64,000 nucleotides of DNA, taken from positions 62,001 to 126,000 of the forward strand of contig CANHNJ010000001.1 of the NCBI GenBank assembly GCA_947462105.1, given 5' to 3'. The notes under the pieces are model-generated. The model saw only the letters and a list, made by a program, of their open reading frames with translations, did no database searches and had not been told where the DNA came from. Every line of letters starts with the position of its first letter. Position 1 is the first letter of the stretch. This DNA comes from Alphaproteobacteria bacterium (GTDB lineage Bacteria; Pseudomonadota; Alphaproteobacteria; Micropepsales; Micropepsaceae). A program made the translations under genes and the position numbers. This document shows positions 1-8,735 of this stretch, one piece after another.

Positions 1-384
1 AACCGCGACACCGGCCAGCCGCTGATCAATTTCAGCATCGCCTTCCTGCCCGCCAACAACCGCTATGTGATGGTGCTGGGCGTGCCGCTGGGCGTCTCGC
101 TCGCGGCGGGCGCGGTGATCCAGACCAACACTTTCGCCACGCCGGTGATGAAGTTCCGCCGTTGCGACCGCGCCGGCTGCTATGTCGAAGCGGCGGTGGA
201 AAAGCCACTGATCGATGCCTTCATGAAGTCCAGCGGCGAAGGCAAGCTGCGCCTCACCGCTGATGGCGAAGACAAGGCCCGCGAGTTCCCGATTTCCTTC
301 AACGGCTTCAACGCCGCCCATGACAACATGGTGGAATCGAACCGTTCGCGCTCCAAGCCTGCTGCTGCGCCCGCCGCGCCGTAA
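1..384 (+). CDS. Invasion-associated locus B (IalB) family protein, 5' truncated
   Basis: The frame is open from base 1 and ends at TAA (382-384), leaving 127 C-terminal residues; the start lies outside the window. The visible part has the IalB features: a stretch around residues 22-30 reading MVLGVPLGVSL, the phrase 'IQTNTFATPVMKFRRCDRAGCYVEA' region with two cysteines about five residues apart, then a lysine-poor 'NGFNAAHD' segment. It ends in an Ala/Pro-rich tail. IalB proteins are periplasmic or envelope proteins first linked to erythrocyte invasion in Bartonella but common in free-living alphaproteobacteria; their biochemical role is unknown. A strong terminator follows directly, so this is the last gene of its transcript. 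Confidence 0.8.
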   Translation, partial: NRDTGQPLINFSIAFLPANNRYVMVLGVPLGVSLAAGAVIQTNTFATPVMKFRRCDRAGCYVEAAVEKPLIDAFMKSSGEGKLRLTADGEDKAREFPISFNGFNAAHDNMVESNRSRSKPAAAPAAP

Positions 385-403
385 GCGAGGTTGTTTTCAA
401 ACG

Positions 404-435
404 AAAAGCCCGCGCAGTGATGCGTGGGCTTTTTT
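404..435 (+). terminator. Rho-independent terminator after the IalB gene
   Basis: AAAAGCCCGCGCA, loop GTGA, TGCGTGGGCTTTTTT: a 13-bp nearly perfect stem starting with four A and ending in six T, 20 bases after the stop codon. The A and T tracts make it usable on both strands, but msrB stops about 190 bases further on, so the IalB transcript is the main client. The rest of 436-626 shows no gene. Confidence 0.9.
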
Positions 436-626
436 GTTAAGCGCGAGCCCGGCAGCGGAGCCGCCGGGCGACCCGCAGCATCCGCCAGCTTCCTTCCCAC
501 TTCGGCGCGAAGCGCCAGGAAGGGGGAAGGTGTCGCAAGAAGGTGTTTGCCACTTGGCAAACCCGACTTGCGACGGATGGGGGTTCAAGAATGAAACGGC
601 AGCCAACGCAGACCGCCCAAACAGTC

Positions 627-1130
627 TCAGGCAGCCGGTATGAACTTCAGCGCCGCGCCATTCATGCAATAGCGCAGGCCGGTGGGCTTGGGCCCGTCAT
701 CGAAGACATGGCCCAGATGCCCGCCACAGCGGCTGCACTGCACTTCCACCCGCACCATGCCGTGGCTGTCATCGCGGTTTTCGATCACCACCGTCTTGGC
801 GATCGGCTGGTAGAAGCTGGGCCAGCCGGTGCCGCTCTCGAACTTGGTCTGGGATGCGAACAGGGGCAGGGCGCAGCCCATGCAGGCGAACACGCCCTTG
901 CGATGCTCCTTCAGCAGCGGGCTGGTGCCGGGATATTCCGTCGAAGCCAGGCGCAGCACTTCATAGGATTCCTTGGGCAGGATTTTCTGCCATTCGGCGG
1001 CAGTTTTGTTCACGGCAAAGGTGGCGGCCAGGGCTTCACCACCGGCGCCGCGCGTCAGCAGGGCGCCGCCGCCAGCCGCCAGGGCGGTGCCGCCCAGCAG
1101 CAGGGTCGTCAAGAACCGGCGTCTATTCAT
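627..1130 (-). CDS. msrB: Peptide methionine-(R)-S-oxide reductase MsrB, Tat-exported
   Basis: This 167-residue protein reduces methionine-R-sulfoxide in proteins. The N-terminus MNRRRFLTTLLLGG with the following Ala/Gly stretch is a twin-arginine signal, so the enzyme probably acts in the periplasm. The mature part has both zinc-binding CxxC pairs (C83/C86 and C132/C135), the substrate-site motif GTGWPSFYQP, the HLGHVF motif and the catalytic cysteine C155 in GLRYCMN, where most MsrB have GxRYCxN. Length after signal removal (about 130 residues) fits the single-domain family. It stands alone. Upstream on the minus strand there is a TATAGT -10-like hexamer but no convincing -35. Confidence 0.95.
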   Translation of the reverse strand: MNRRRFLTTLLLGGTALAAGGGALLTRGAGGEALAATFAVNKTAAEWQKILPKESYEVLRLASTEYPGTSPLLKEHRKGVFACMGCALPLFASQTKFESGTGWPSFYQPIAKTVVIENRDDSHGMVRVEVQCSRCGGHLGHVFDDGPKPTGLRYCMNGAALKFIPAA

Positions 1131-1209
1131 GGTCCGTCTCCATTCCGTGCTGGCACTATACGCGATCTTGTCCCTGTTTGGTTCGTCCGGATGGCGAAAA
1201 AGTTACATG

Positions 1210-1234
1210 GGAACTGCCGGCGCCGTCCCCCGTT
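1210..1234 (+). promoter_or_regulatory. EcfG-type general stress promoter upstream of csbD
   Basis: GGAAC at 1210-1214 and CGTT at 1231-1234 are separated by exactly 16 bases, matching the GGAAC-N16/17-CGTT consensus of the alphaproteobacterial general stress sigma factor EcfG. The distance to the csbD start (about 31 bases from the -10) leaves room for a short leader carrying an AAGGAG ribosome site at 1254-1259. CsbD-family genes are classic general-stress targets, which supports the call. No other GGAAC-N16-CGTT was noticed ahead of a gene in the window. Confidence 0.75.
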
Positions 1235-1265
1235 CTCATGACACCCCACCCCCAAGGAGCATGAC

Positions 1266-1457
1266 ATGGACAAGGATCGTATCGAGGGCTCGGCCAAGCA
1301 GGCCCAGGGCGCGCTCAAGGAAGTTGCCGGCAAGCTCACCGGCGACAGCAAGCTCAAGGCCGAAGGTGCGGCCGACAAGCTGACCGGCAAGCTGCAGAAC
1401 GCGGTCGGCGGCGCCAAGGATGCGCTGCGCGACGCCCTGGACGACGCCAAGCACTAA
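1266..1457 (+). CDS. CsbD family stress-response protein
   Basis: A 63-residue, highly charged, Ala/Lys/Asp-rich protein that begins MDKDRIEGSAKQAQGALKE, the standard start of CsbD proteins, followed by the repeated motif KLTGDSKLKAEG and AADKLTGKLQNAVGGAKD. CsbD proteins are abundant after stress; their molecular function is not known. The start is fixed by AAGGAG seven bases before ATG. An EcfG-type promoter lies upstream and a perfect terminator downstream, so it is a single-gene transcript. Confidence 0.92.
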   Translation: MDKDRIEGSAKQAQGALKEVAGKLTGDSKLKAEGAADKLTGKLQNAVGGAKDALRDALDDAKH

Positions 1458-1477
1458 AGTCTTTCTGCATCACGGTG

Positions 1478-1508
1478 AAAGCCCGGCGACAATGTCGCCG
1501 GGCTTTTC
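1478..1508 (+). terminator. Rho-independent terminator after csbD
   Basis: AAAGCCCGGCGAC, loop AAT, GTCGCCGGGCTTTT: a 13-bp perfect stem with a T tract, 21 bases after the csbD stop. It separates csbD from sppA, which starts 40 bases later. Confidence 0.92.
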
Positions 1509-1548
1509 GTGTGTTATAGCTGCCCAGTCGAACCAGGTGGAGGATTAC

Positions 1549-3315
1549 GTGGGCAAGTTTTTTGGATGGACGAAATCCATCTTCCTCTCCGTCCTGAACA
1601 GCTTGGCCCGCTTCGTCATGGGCCTGATCCTGCTGCTGGCGGTGATCGTGGTGATCGTGCTGGCGCGGGGCGACGGCATGCCGTCCAGCATGGTGCTGAC
1701 GCTCGATCTGCGCGAGGCCATTGCGGATTCGTCCAACGGCCAGGCCGGGCTGCTGATCCCCCAGCCCGTGACGGTGATGGATCTGGTGCTGGCACTGGAA
1801 AATGCCCGCAAGGATGCGCGCGTGAAGGGCGTGGTGCTGCGGCTGGGCAATGGCGCGATCCCGTTGGCCCAGGCGCAGGAGCTGCTGCCATCGCTGGCCA
1901 AGCTGCGCGCCAGCGGCAAGTTCGTGCTGGCGCATGCCTCGGGCTTCAATGGCGCCGGGCTGGGCGACTATGTCACCGCCACCGCCGCCGAAAGCATCTG
2001 GGTGCAGCCCAAGAGTCATTTTGCGCCCGCCGGTGTCGGCCTGGGCCAGGTTTTCCTGCGCGGGCTGTTCGACAAGTTCGAAGCCGAACCGCAGGTCGTC
2101 AAGCGCAAGGAATACAAGAGCTACGCCGACATGTTCATGGAAAAGGGCATGAGCGCGCCCGACCGCGAACAGCTCACCCGCCTGTCCCAGTCGGCCTATG
2201 ACAGCGGCGTCGCCGCCATTGCCGGTGCGCGCAAGCTGACGCCCGACGCGGTGCGCACGGCGCTCGATGCCAGCCCGCAACTGGCGGAGGAGGCGATGGC
2301 CGCCAAGCTGATCGACCGCACCGGCTATGACGACGACCTGATGGCCGAAGCGTTGCGCCGTGCCGGCGCGGGCGCCAGGGCCATCAAGATGTCGGCCTAT
2401 GTCCGCAGCCGCACCGAACCCTACAGCGCCCCCATCGCCATCGTCGAAGCTTCGGGCGAGATCGTTGACGGCACCGCCGGCGATTCCCTGTTCGGCGGCA
2501 GTTCCGGCATCGCCAGCGACGATCTTTCCCGCGCCATCGGCGAGGCGGTGAAGGACAAGGCGGTCAAGGCCATCGTGCTGCGGGTGGATTCGCCCGGCGG
2601 CTCGGTCACCGCCTCCGACCAGATTCTCCATGCCGTGAAGAAGGCGCAGGCGGCAGGCAAGAAAGTCGTGGTCAGCATGGGCGGCACGGCGGCCAGCGGC
2701 GGCTATTACATCGCGCTCAGCGCTGACCGCATCATCGCCCAGCCTGCCACCATCACCGGCTCCATCGGTGTCATCACCGGCAAGGTCTCGGTCAATCGCA
2801 GCCTTGGCCTGGCGGGCGTCACCACCGAGGAAGTCTCGGTCGGCAGGAATGCGCTGATGGATTCGGCGCTGCGGCCCTACACGCCCGAGCAGTGGGCGGC
2901 GGTGAACCGCGAGGCCGATGTCATCTATGACGACTTCACGGCCAAGGTGGCGGCGGGCCGCAAGCTCAGCCGCAGCCAGGTCGAGGACGCGGCGCGCGGC
3001 CGGGTCTGGACCGGCACGGATGCCCGGGCCCGGGGCCTGGTGGACGAGATGGGCGGCTTCTGGACGGCGGCCCAGGCGGCGGCCCGGCTGGCGGGCGTGC
3101 CGCAGGATAACAGCCAGTTCCGGGTCTATCCCCGCGATGCCGGCCTGTTTGGCGGGCTGCGCAGCGCCGTCAGTGGGATGGAGGGCGCAGTCGCCACCCT
3201 GGGCCAGGTCCAGGCCCTGCTGGGCCTGCCGGGGGTGCGGCAGGTGGTGGAAGGGGCGGCTGCGCTGCCCCGGAACGGGGTCGAGTTGCGGGCGCCCCTG
3301 TTGCCGCGAAACTGA
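1549..3315 (+). CDS. sppA: Signal peptide peptidase SppA, 67K type
   Basis: Membrane-anchored serine protease of 588 residues that degrades cleaved signal peptides. The start chosen is GTG at 1549 because GGTGGAGGA lies five bases before it and the product then begins GKFFGWTKSIF followed by one membrane helix at about residues 20-40; the frame continues upstream without support. The long form has two ClpP-like halves. The Lys general base is K190 in EYKSYAD (first half), and the nucleophile is S383 in AASGGYYIA (second half), as in E. coli SppA. The neighbouring TGSIGVITGK motif is intact. No downstream gene is coupled to it. Confidence 0.95.
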   Translation: MGKFFGWTKSIFLSVLNSLARFVMGLILLLAVIVVIVLARGDGMPSSMVLTLDLREAIADSSNGQAGLLIPQPVTVMDLVLALENARKDARVKGVVLRLGNGAIPLAQAQELLPSLAKLRASGKFVLAHASGFNGAGLGDYVTATAAESIWVQPKSHFAPAGVGLGQVFLRGLFDKFEAEPQVVKRKEYKSYADMFMEKGMSAPDREQLTRLSQSAYDSGVAAIAGARKLTPDAVRTALDASPQLAEEAMAAKLIDRTGYDDDLMAEALRRAGAGARAIKMSAYVRSRTEPYSAPIAIVEASGEIVDGTAGDSLFGGSSGIASDDLSRAIGEAVKDKAVKAIVLRVDSPGGSVTASDQILHAVKKAQAAGKKVVVSMGGTAASGGYYIALSADRIIAQPATITGSIGVITGKVSVNRSLGLAGVTTEEVSVGRNALMDSALRPYTPEQWAAVNREADVIYDDFTAKVAAGRKLSRSQVEDAARGRVWTGTDARARGLVDEMGGFWTAAQAAARLAGVPQDNSQFRVYPRDAGLFGGLRSAVSGMEGAVATLGQVQALLGLPGVRQVVEGAAALPRNGVELRAPLLPRN

Positions 3316-3386
3316 GTATTCCACAGTAAAAATTTAGTGGATTGTGACAGATGCAACGCAATTCATGATGCGCTGCAAACCGATCT

Positions 3387-3695
3387 GTGCGAATTACGGA
3401 TGACACACTTTATCCGCCGTCCGCAGGAGTCTTTCCCATCGCCACCGACAAGAAACCCGCCGCCCCCGAGGTCGCCGGTCTCAGCTTCGAGGCGGCCCTG
3501 CGTGAGTTGGAAACCATTGTCGCCCGGCTGGAGCAGGGCGAGGTGGAGCTGGAAGATTCCATCGCCCTCTACGAACGCGGCCAGACGCTGAAGGCCCATT
3601 GCGAGGCCAAGCTGAAGGCCGCCGAAGGCCGCCTGGAAAAGATAGTGCTGGGCGCCAATGGTGCCGAATCGGCCACACCGGTGGATGGCGCATGA
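3387..3695 (+). CDS. xseB: Exodeoxyribonuclease VII small subunit
   Basis: Small subunit of the nuclease that trims single-stranded DNA ends; its partner xseA is at 20122. The core [20 protein letters not shown], then [12 protein letters not shown] and [13 protein letters not shown], is the complete two-helix XseB fold. The only standard start in frame is GTG at 3387 (102 residues), which lacks a ribosome site. A strong AGGAG (3425-3429) sits eight bases before an ATC at 3438 that would give the usual 85-residue protein beginning ATDKK; see findings. The stop overlaps the next ATG as ATGA. The 71 bases upstream are AT-richer than average but show no clear promoter. Confidence 0.93.
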   Translation: MRITDDTLYPPSAGVFPIATDKKPAAPEVAGLSFEAALRELETIVARLEQGEVELEDSIALYERGQTLKAHCEAKLKAAEGRLEKIVLGANGAESATPVDGA

Positions 3696-3814
3696 GCAAC
3701 CGCCTGATTGGGCTAGCATCTGCAGCGAATCCCCGTCACAATTCTAGCGTGCGTATTGGGGGCATTGCGCATAACGGCCGCGCAGCCGTCCCAAAGAGTG
3801 TGCTTGGGTCATAA
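3692..3814 (+). CDS. 40-residue ORF in the usual place of ispA
   Basis: ATG at 3692 overlaps the xseB stop as ATGA, and the frame ends at TAA three bases before dxs. The product starts [20 protein letters not shown] and has no recognisable domain. In many alphaproteobacteria the gene coupled to xseB by ATGA is ispA (farnesyl diphosphate synthase), followed by dxs. Here that slot holds only this short frame. It may be a translated leader, a coupling device for dxs or a remnant start; nothing in the sequence proves that a protein is made. Confidence 0.3.
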   Translation: MSNRLIGLASAANPRHNSSVRIGGIAHNGRAAVPKSVLGS

Positions 3815-3817
3815 AAA

Positions 3818-5752
3818 ATGAGCATTCCGAATACCAAGACGCCGTTGCTGGATCAGGTCGATCTGCCGTCAGACCTGCGCAAGCTCGACAAGTCGCAGTT
3901 GCGCCAGTTCGCCGATGAGCTGCGCACCGACCTGATCGACACCGTGTCGGTCACGGGTGGCCATTTCGGCTCCAGCCTGGGCGTGGTCGAACTCACCACC
4001 GCGCTGCATTACGTCTTCAACACGCCGGACGACCGCATCATCTGGGACGTCGGCCACCAGGCCTATCCGCACAAGATCCTCACCGGCCGCCGCTCGCGCA
4101 TGCGCACCCTGCGCACCGGCGGCGGGCTTTCCGGCTTCACCAAGCGCAGCGAGAGCGAATATGACCCGTTCGGCGCGGCGCATTCCTCCACCTCGATCTC
4201 GGCCGGCCTCGGCATGGCGGCGGCGCGCGATCTGCAGGGCCGGAACAACAACGTCATCGCCGTGATCGGCGACGGTTCGATGAGCGCGGGCATGGCGTAC
4301 GAGGCCATGAACAATGCCGGCGCCGACAAGAACCGCCTGATCGTCATTCTCAACGACAACGACATGTCGATTGCGCCGCCGGTGGGCGCGATGAGCGCCT
4401 ATCTCGCCAAGCTGGTTTCGTCGCGCTCCTATACGGGGCTGCGCAATTTCGGAAAGCGCATGGCCAAGCGCGTGCTGTCGCGCGGTCTGTTCACGATGGC
4501 GCGCCGTACCGAGGAATATGCCCGCGGCATGGCGATGGGCGGCACCCTGTTCGAAGAGATGGGCTTCTATTATGTCGGCCCGATCGATGGCCACAACATG
4601 GATCACCTGGTTCCGATCCTGGAAAATGTGCGCGACACCATCACCGGCCCGGTGCTGATCCACGTCGTGACCAAGAAGGGGTATGGCTATGCCCACGCCG
4701 AATCCGCCCCCGACAAGTGGCATGCGGTCAACAAGTTCACGGTCCTGACCGGCGAGCAGAAGAAAAGCACGCCCAAGGCCCCGACCTACCAGAAGGTCTT
4801 CGGCGAGAGCCTGATCGCGGAAGCCAGGAAGGACGAGAGCATCGTCGCCATCACCGCCGCGATGCCGTCGGGCACCGGCATCGACCTGTTCGGCCAGGCC
4901 TTCCCCAATCGCACCTTCGATGTCGGCATCGCTGAGCAGCATGGCGTGACCTTTGCGGCGGGCATGGCGACCGAGGGCATGAAGCCCTTCTGCGCCATCT
5001 ATTCCACCTTCCTGCAGCGCGGCTATGACCAGGTGGTGCACGACGTCGCCATCCAGAAGCTGCCAGTGCGCTTCGCGATGGACCGTTGCGGCCTGGTCGG
5101 CGCCGACGGCGCCACCCATGCCGGTTCCTTCGACATCGCCTATCTGACGCCGCTGCCCGGCTTTGTCATCATGGCCCCGTCCGACGAGGCCGAACTGGTG
5201 AACATGGTCGCCACCGCCGTCGCCATCGATGACCGGCCTTCCGCGCTGCGCTATCCGCGCGGCGAAGGCACCGGCATCGCCCGGCCTGAGCAGGGCATTG
5301 CGCTGGAGATCGGCAAGGGCCGCATCGTCAAGGAAGGTACGGCCATTGCCATTCTCAGCTTCGGCACGCGCCTGGGCGAAGTGCTGCTGGCATCAGAGCG
5401 CCTGGCTGGCTATGGCCTGTCGCCCACCATCGCCGACGCCCGCTTCTCCAAGCCGCTCGACACCGGCATGATCCGCCGTCTGGCGAAGGAACATGAAGTC
5501 CTCATCACCATCGAGGAAGGCAGCATGGGCGGCTTCGGCGCGCATGTGATGCACTTCATGGCGCATGACGGCCTCTTGGATCGCGGCCTCAAGGTGCGCC
5601 CCATGACCCTGCCGGATATTTTCCAGGATCACGATACGCCGGAGAAGATGTATGCCATCGCCGGCCTCAACGCCGACGGCATTGTCCATACGGCGCTCTC
5701 GGCCCTGGGCCGTGGTGCGGAGGTTGTCCACCTCGAGGGCAAACTTGCCTGA
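3818..5752 (+). CDS. dxs: 1-deoxy-D-xylulose-5-phosphate synthase
   Basis: First enzyme of the non-mevalonate isoprenoid pathway; condenses pyruvate and glyceraldehyde 3-phosphate using thiamine diphosphate. The 644 residues match the family length. Visible are the N-terminal [16 protein letters not shown] region, the thiamine-diphosphate motif [18 protein letters not shown] followed by [15 protein letters not shown], the pyrimidine-domain [18 protein letters not shown] with the activating Glu, and the transketolase C-terminal domain. The ATG is preceded by an A-rich stretch without a clear ribosome site, so translation may depend on the upstream short frame. It would supply precursors for ubiquinone (ubiA, ubiD) and haem O (ctaB), both encoded in this window. 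Confidence 0.97.
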   Translation: MSIPNTKTPLLDQVDLPSDLRKLDKSQLRQFADELRTDLIDTVSVTGGHFGSSLGVVELTTALHYVFNTPDDRIIWDVGHQAYPHKILTGRRSRMRTLRTGGGLSGFTKRSESEYDPFGAAHSSTSISAGLGMAAARDLQGRNNNVIAVIGDGSMSAGMAYEAMNNAGADKNRLIVILNDNDMSIAPPVGAMSAYLAKLVSSRSYTGLRNFGKRMAKRVLSRGLFTMARRTEEYARGMAMGGTLFEEMGFYYVGPIDGHNMDHLVPILENVRDTITGPVLIHVVTKKGYGYAHAESAPDKWHAVNKFTVLTGEQKKSTPKAPTYQKVFGESLIAEARKDESIVAITAAMPSGTGIDLFGQAFPNRTFDVGIAEQHGVTFAAGMATEGMKPFCAIYSTFLQRGYDQVVHDVAIQKLPVRFAMDRCGLVGADGATHAGSFDIAYLTPLPGFVIMAPSDEAELVNMVATAVAIDDRPSALRYPRGEGTGIARPEQGIALEIGKGRIVKEGTAIAILSFGTRLGEVLLASERLAGYGLSPTIADARFSKPLDTGMIRRLAKEHEVLITIEEGSMGGFGAHVMHFMAHDGLLDRGLKVRPMTLPDIFQDHDTPEKMYAIAGLNADGIVHTALSALGRGAEVVHLEGKLA

Positions 5753-5792
5753 CCGGCGCGGTTATTTTTCGTCCTGAGTTCGTCGCGCCGAA

Positions 5793-6848
5793 ATGAGTAT
5801 TTGCCAACACTTCTCCGTCTGCGGCGGCTGCGTCGCGCAGGATGTTCCGCCTACGGAATACCTGGCGCAGAAGCGCGCCCTCGTGGTGCAGGCCTTGGCG
5901 CGCGCAGGCGTGACGGCCGCAGTGGGCGCGGTGGTCGAAACCCCGCGCCATGCCCGCCGCCGCGCCGCCTTCAAGATCGCGCGCACCGCCGGCGGCATCG
6001 CCATCGGCTTCCATGCCGCCAAATCCCACACCATCGTGGACATGCGCCAGTGCGACATCCTCACACCTGGCCTGTTTGACCTGGCGCAGAAACTGCGGGA
6101 TCGCCTTGCCCCCGTCTTCCATGACGGTGAACACGCCGATCTCCATGTCACCGAAGGCGACGATGGCTTCGATGCCGCCTTGCGCTGGGAGCGCAAGCGC
6201 GCGCCGGATCTGGTGGCGCAGTTTGCCAGGGCGCTGAAGGGCCTTTCCATCGCCCGCCTGATCCTCAATGGCGAAATCCTGCTGGAAGACGCCGCCCCCA
6301 CCATCACGCTGGGTGGCGTCGCGGTGAAATTGCCGCCGGGTGCCTTCCTGCAGCCGACCCGCGCAGGCGAAGCAGCCTTGCAGGGCATGGTGCTGGACCT
6401 CGTGGGAAAAGCGAAAAATATCGCCGACCTCTTCTCCGGCCTTGGCACCTTCGCGCTGCCGCTGGCCGCCCGCGCCAAGGTCCATGCGGTGGAGGGCGAC
6501 AAGCCCATGCTCGACGCGCTGGCCGCTGCCGCCCGGAACGCGAAAGGGCTCAAGCCCGTCACCACCGAAGTCCGCGACCTGTTCAAGGCGCCGCTGACGG
6601 TGCTGGAACTGAACCGTTTCGACGCCGTGGTGCTGGACCCGCCACGCGCCGGGGCGCAGGCGCAATGCCGGATGCTGGCCGCCTCGAAAATCCGCCGCAT
6701 CGCCTATGTTTCGTGTGACGCCGCCACCTTCGCCCGCGACGCCCGAATCCTGGCCGATGCGGGCTTTGCCCCCGGCATCGTCACCCCGGTGGACCAATTC
6801 CTCTTCTCGTCCCATATTGAGCTGGTCGCTGGGTTTGAGCGGAAATGA
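5793..6848 (+). CDS. RNA (uracil-C5)-methyltransferase, RlmD/TrmA family, short form
   Basis: A 351-residue SAM-dependent methyltransferase of the rRNA/tRNA m5U family. It starts directly with the iron-sulfur cysteine cluster CQHFSVCGGC (C4, C10, C13), the fourth Cys being in DMRQCDIL, and thus lacks the N-terminal TRAM RNA-binding domain of E. coli RlmD. The C-terminal half has the SAM motif DLFSGLGTFALPLA, the DPPRAGA loop and the catalytic Cys in YVSCDAATFARD, followed by the terminal HIELVA. The target is probably 23S rRNA U1939 or an equivalent uridine, but the site cannot be read from the sequence. The last four bases overlap the next gene. Confidence 0.9.
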   Translation: MSICQHFSVCGGCVAQDVPPTEYLAQKRALVVQALARAGVTAAVGAVVETPRHARRRAAFKIARTAGGIAIGFHAAKSHTIVDMRQCDILTPGLFDLAQKLRDRLAPVFHDGEHADLHVTEGDDGFDAALRWERKRAPDLVAQFARALKGLSIARLILNGEILLEDAAPTITLGGVAVKLPPGAFLQPTRAGEAALQGMVLDLVGKAKNIADLFSGLGTFALPLAARAKVHAVEGDKPMLDALAAAARNAKGLKPVTTEVRDLFKAPLTVLELNRFDAVVLDPPRAGAQAQCRMLAASKIRRIAYVSCDAATFARDARILADAGFAPGIVTPVDQFLFSSHIELVAGFERK

Positions 6849-7618
6849 ACTGGAAAAAATCCCTGGCAGCGTGCGTGGCTGTCATCGCCGTGGCGGTGAC
6901 TGGCTGGTTCGCCTATCCGCTGCTGACGCCGCCGCCACCGCCGCAGCCCTTCTTCGCCGACTGGGCCGCCATCGTGGTGGCGGGCGACTGGCGGGCGCAG
7001 AATGGCCAGCCTTCCGAAGTCTTCGACAATGGCCGCCGCGAGATCGCCAAGAAACTGGTTTCCATCGGCTTCAAGCCCGAGAACATGAAGCAGTTCTCGG
7101 TGCAGCCGCAGAATTATCCCTATCAGGGCATCGAGCCCTCGACCGGCGAGGCCATCACCTATGGCCTGACGAATCTGGGCCGTAAGACGCTGGGCGGCTG
7201 CATGATCTATTTCACCAGCCACGGCACCCATGAAGGCATCATCGTGGGCAACCGGCTGGTCGATCCCACGCCGATGGCCGATCTGGTCGACCTGGCCTGC
7301 GGCGAGCGCCCCGCCGTCATCATCCTGTCGGCCTGTTATGCTGGGCAATTCATCCGGGCGATGCGGGGGCCAAAGCACATCGTCTTCACGGCGGCGCGCG
7401 AGGATCGTTCGTCCTTCGGCTGCGGCGAACAGGACGAATACACCCTCTTCGACGCCTGCGTGCTGCAGGAATTCGACAAGGCGGGCAATTTTTCCGAGCT
7501 GGCGACCAAGGTGGATGCCTGCGTCAGCGCGCGCGAGACGGCGATGAAGGTCAGCCCGCCATCCGAGCCGCAATTCTCCCTCGGCGCGGAAGTGGCGTAT
7601 TCGCTCAACTGGAAATGA
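6845..7618 (+). CDS. Membrane-anchored C13 (legumain-like) cysteine peptidase
   Basis: A 257-residue protein with one N-terminal hydrophobic segment (residues 8-25), a proline run, and a caspase-like domain of peptidase family C13. The catalytic His is H126 in IYFTSHGTHEG and the catalytic Cys is C164 in VIILSACYAGQF, both in the order and context of bacterial C13 proteins. The domain should sit in the periplasm or be anchored there. It is coupled to the upstream methyltransferase by an ATGA overlap. Substrates of bacterial C13 peptidases are mostly unknown; legumain homologues cut after Asn or Asp. Confidence 0.85.
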   Translation: MNWKKSLAACVAVIAVAVTGWFAYPLLTPPPPPQPFFADWAAIVVAGDWRAQNGQPSEVFDNGRREIAKKLVSIGFKPENMKQFSVQPQNYPYQGIEPSTGEAITYGLTNLGRKTLGGCMIYFTSHGTHEGIIVGNRLVDPTPMADLVDLACGERPAVIILSACYAGQFIRAMRGPKHIVFTAAREDRSSFGCGEQDEYTLFDACVLQEFDKAGNFSELATKVDACVSARETAMKVSPPSEPQFSLGAEVAYSLNWK

Positions 7619-7619
7619 A

Positions 7620-8735
7620 CTAGCCGACCTGCGCCCGGTGCCGCAGCGCCGCGTCGGCCAGCACGCAGGCCATCATCGCTTCGCCCACCGGCACGGCGCG
7701 AATGCCGACACAGGGGTCGTGGCGGCCCTTGGTGACGATGCTGGTGTCCGCGCCGCTGACGTCAATCGTCTTGCGCGGCGTCAGGATGGACGAGGTCGGC
7801 TTGACCGCAAAGCGCGCCACCACCTGCTGGCCGCTGGAAATGCCGCCCAGTATGCCGCCGGCATGGTTTGACAAAAACTTCGGACCCACTTTATTTGATT
7901 TGGAAGAGGGGCCCTTGCGCATCTCGTCGGCGTTTTCCTCGCCCGATAGGCGCGCGGCGGCGAAGCCGTCGCCGATCTCCACGCCCTTGACCGCATTGAT
8001 GCTCATCAGGGCGCTCGCCAGCTCAGAGTCCAGCTTGCCATAGATCGGCGCGCCCAGCCCGGCGGGAATGCCATCAGCCACCAGCTCGATCACCGCGCCG
8101 ATAGACGAACCCTTCTTGCGCAGGCTTTCCATGTAGCGGGTCCAGACCGGAACCGCCTCCGCATCGGGGCAGAAGAAATCATTCTTTGCCACCTGCGCCC
8201 AATCCCAGTTGGCGCGGCTGATATCCTTGGCGCCGATGGCGACCAGCGCCCCGCGTACCGTCACCTTCTTGAACAATGAATCCAGAACCTTGCGCGCCAC
8301 CGCGCCTGCCGCCACCCGTGCGGCGGTCTCGCGCGCCGATGAACGGCCGCCGCCGCGATAGTCGCGCACGCCATACTTGGCCATGTAGGTATAATCGGCA
8401 TGGCCGGGGCGGAACTTGTCGCGGATCTCGCCATAATCCTTGGAGCGCTGATCCTCGTTCTGGATCAAGAGCGCGATGGGCGCGCCGGTGGTGACCTGGC
8501 GCTTCATCCGCTCGTCCTGGAAGACGCCGGAAAGAATTTTCACCGTGTCGCTCTCGCGCCGCTGGGTGACGAACTTGGAGGTGCCCGGCTTGCGCTTGTC
8601 CAGCCAGGGCTGGATATCGGCCTCGGTCAGGGCGATGCCGGGCGGGCAGCCATCGACCACACAGCCCATCGCGATCCCGTGGCTTTCACCAAAGGTGGTG
8701 ACGCGGAACAGGTGCCCGAAGCTGTTGTGGCTCAT
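7620..8735 (-). CDS. aroC: Chorismate synthase
   Basis: Last enzyme of the shikimate pathway: converts 5-enolpyruvylshikimate 3-phosphate to chorismate with reduced FMN. The 371-residue protein starts [20 protein letters not shown], the family signature, and contains the conserved [17 protein letters not shown] and the C-terminal [22 protein letters not shown]. The start codon overlaps the fabI stop (ATGA), which fixes it against the longer open frame upstream. The 3' end lies one base from the stop of the convergent C13 peptidase gene. Confidence 0.97.
   Translation of the reverse strand: MSHNSFGHLFRVTTFGESHGIAMGCVVDGCPPGIALTEADIQPWLDKRKPGTSKFVTQRRESDTVKILSGVFQDERMKRQVTTGAPIALLIQNEDQRSKDYGEIRDKFRPGHADYTYMAKYGVRDYRGGGRSSARETAARVAAGAVARKVLDSLFKKVTVRGALVAIGAKDISRANWDWAQVAKNDFFCPDAEAVPVWTRYMESLRKKGSSIGAVIELVADGIPAGLGAPIYGKLDSELASALMSINAVKGVEIGDGFAAARLSGEENADEMRKGPSSKSNKVGPKFLSNHAGGILGGISSGQQVVARFAVKPTSSILTPRKTIDVSGADTSIVTKGRHDPCVGIRAVPVGEAMMACVLADAALRHRAQVG

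Noticed and set aside
1140-1180. TATAGT hexamer upstream of msrB
   Set aside because: No acceptable -35 box lies 16-18 bases upstream on the minus strand.
1354-3324. 656-codon minus-strand open frame across sppA
   Set aside because: Shadow of sppA, which has catalytic K190 and S383, a ribosome site and the expected length.
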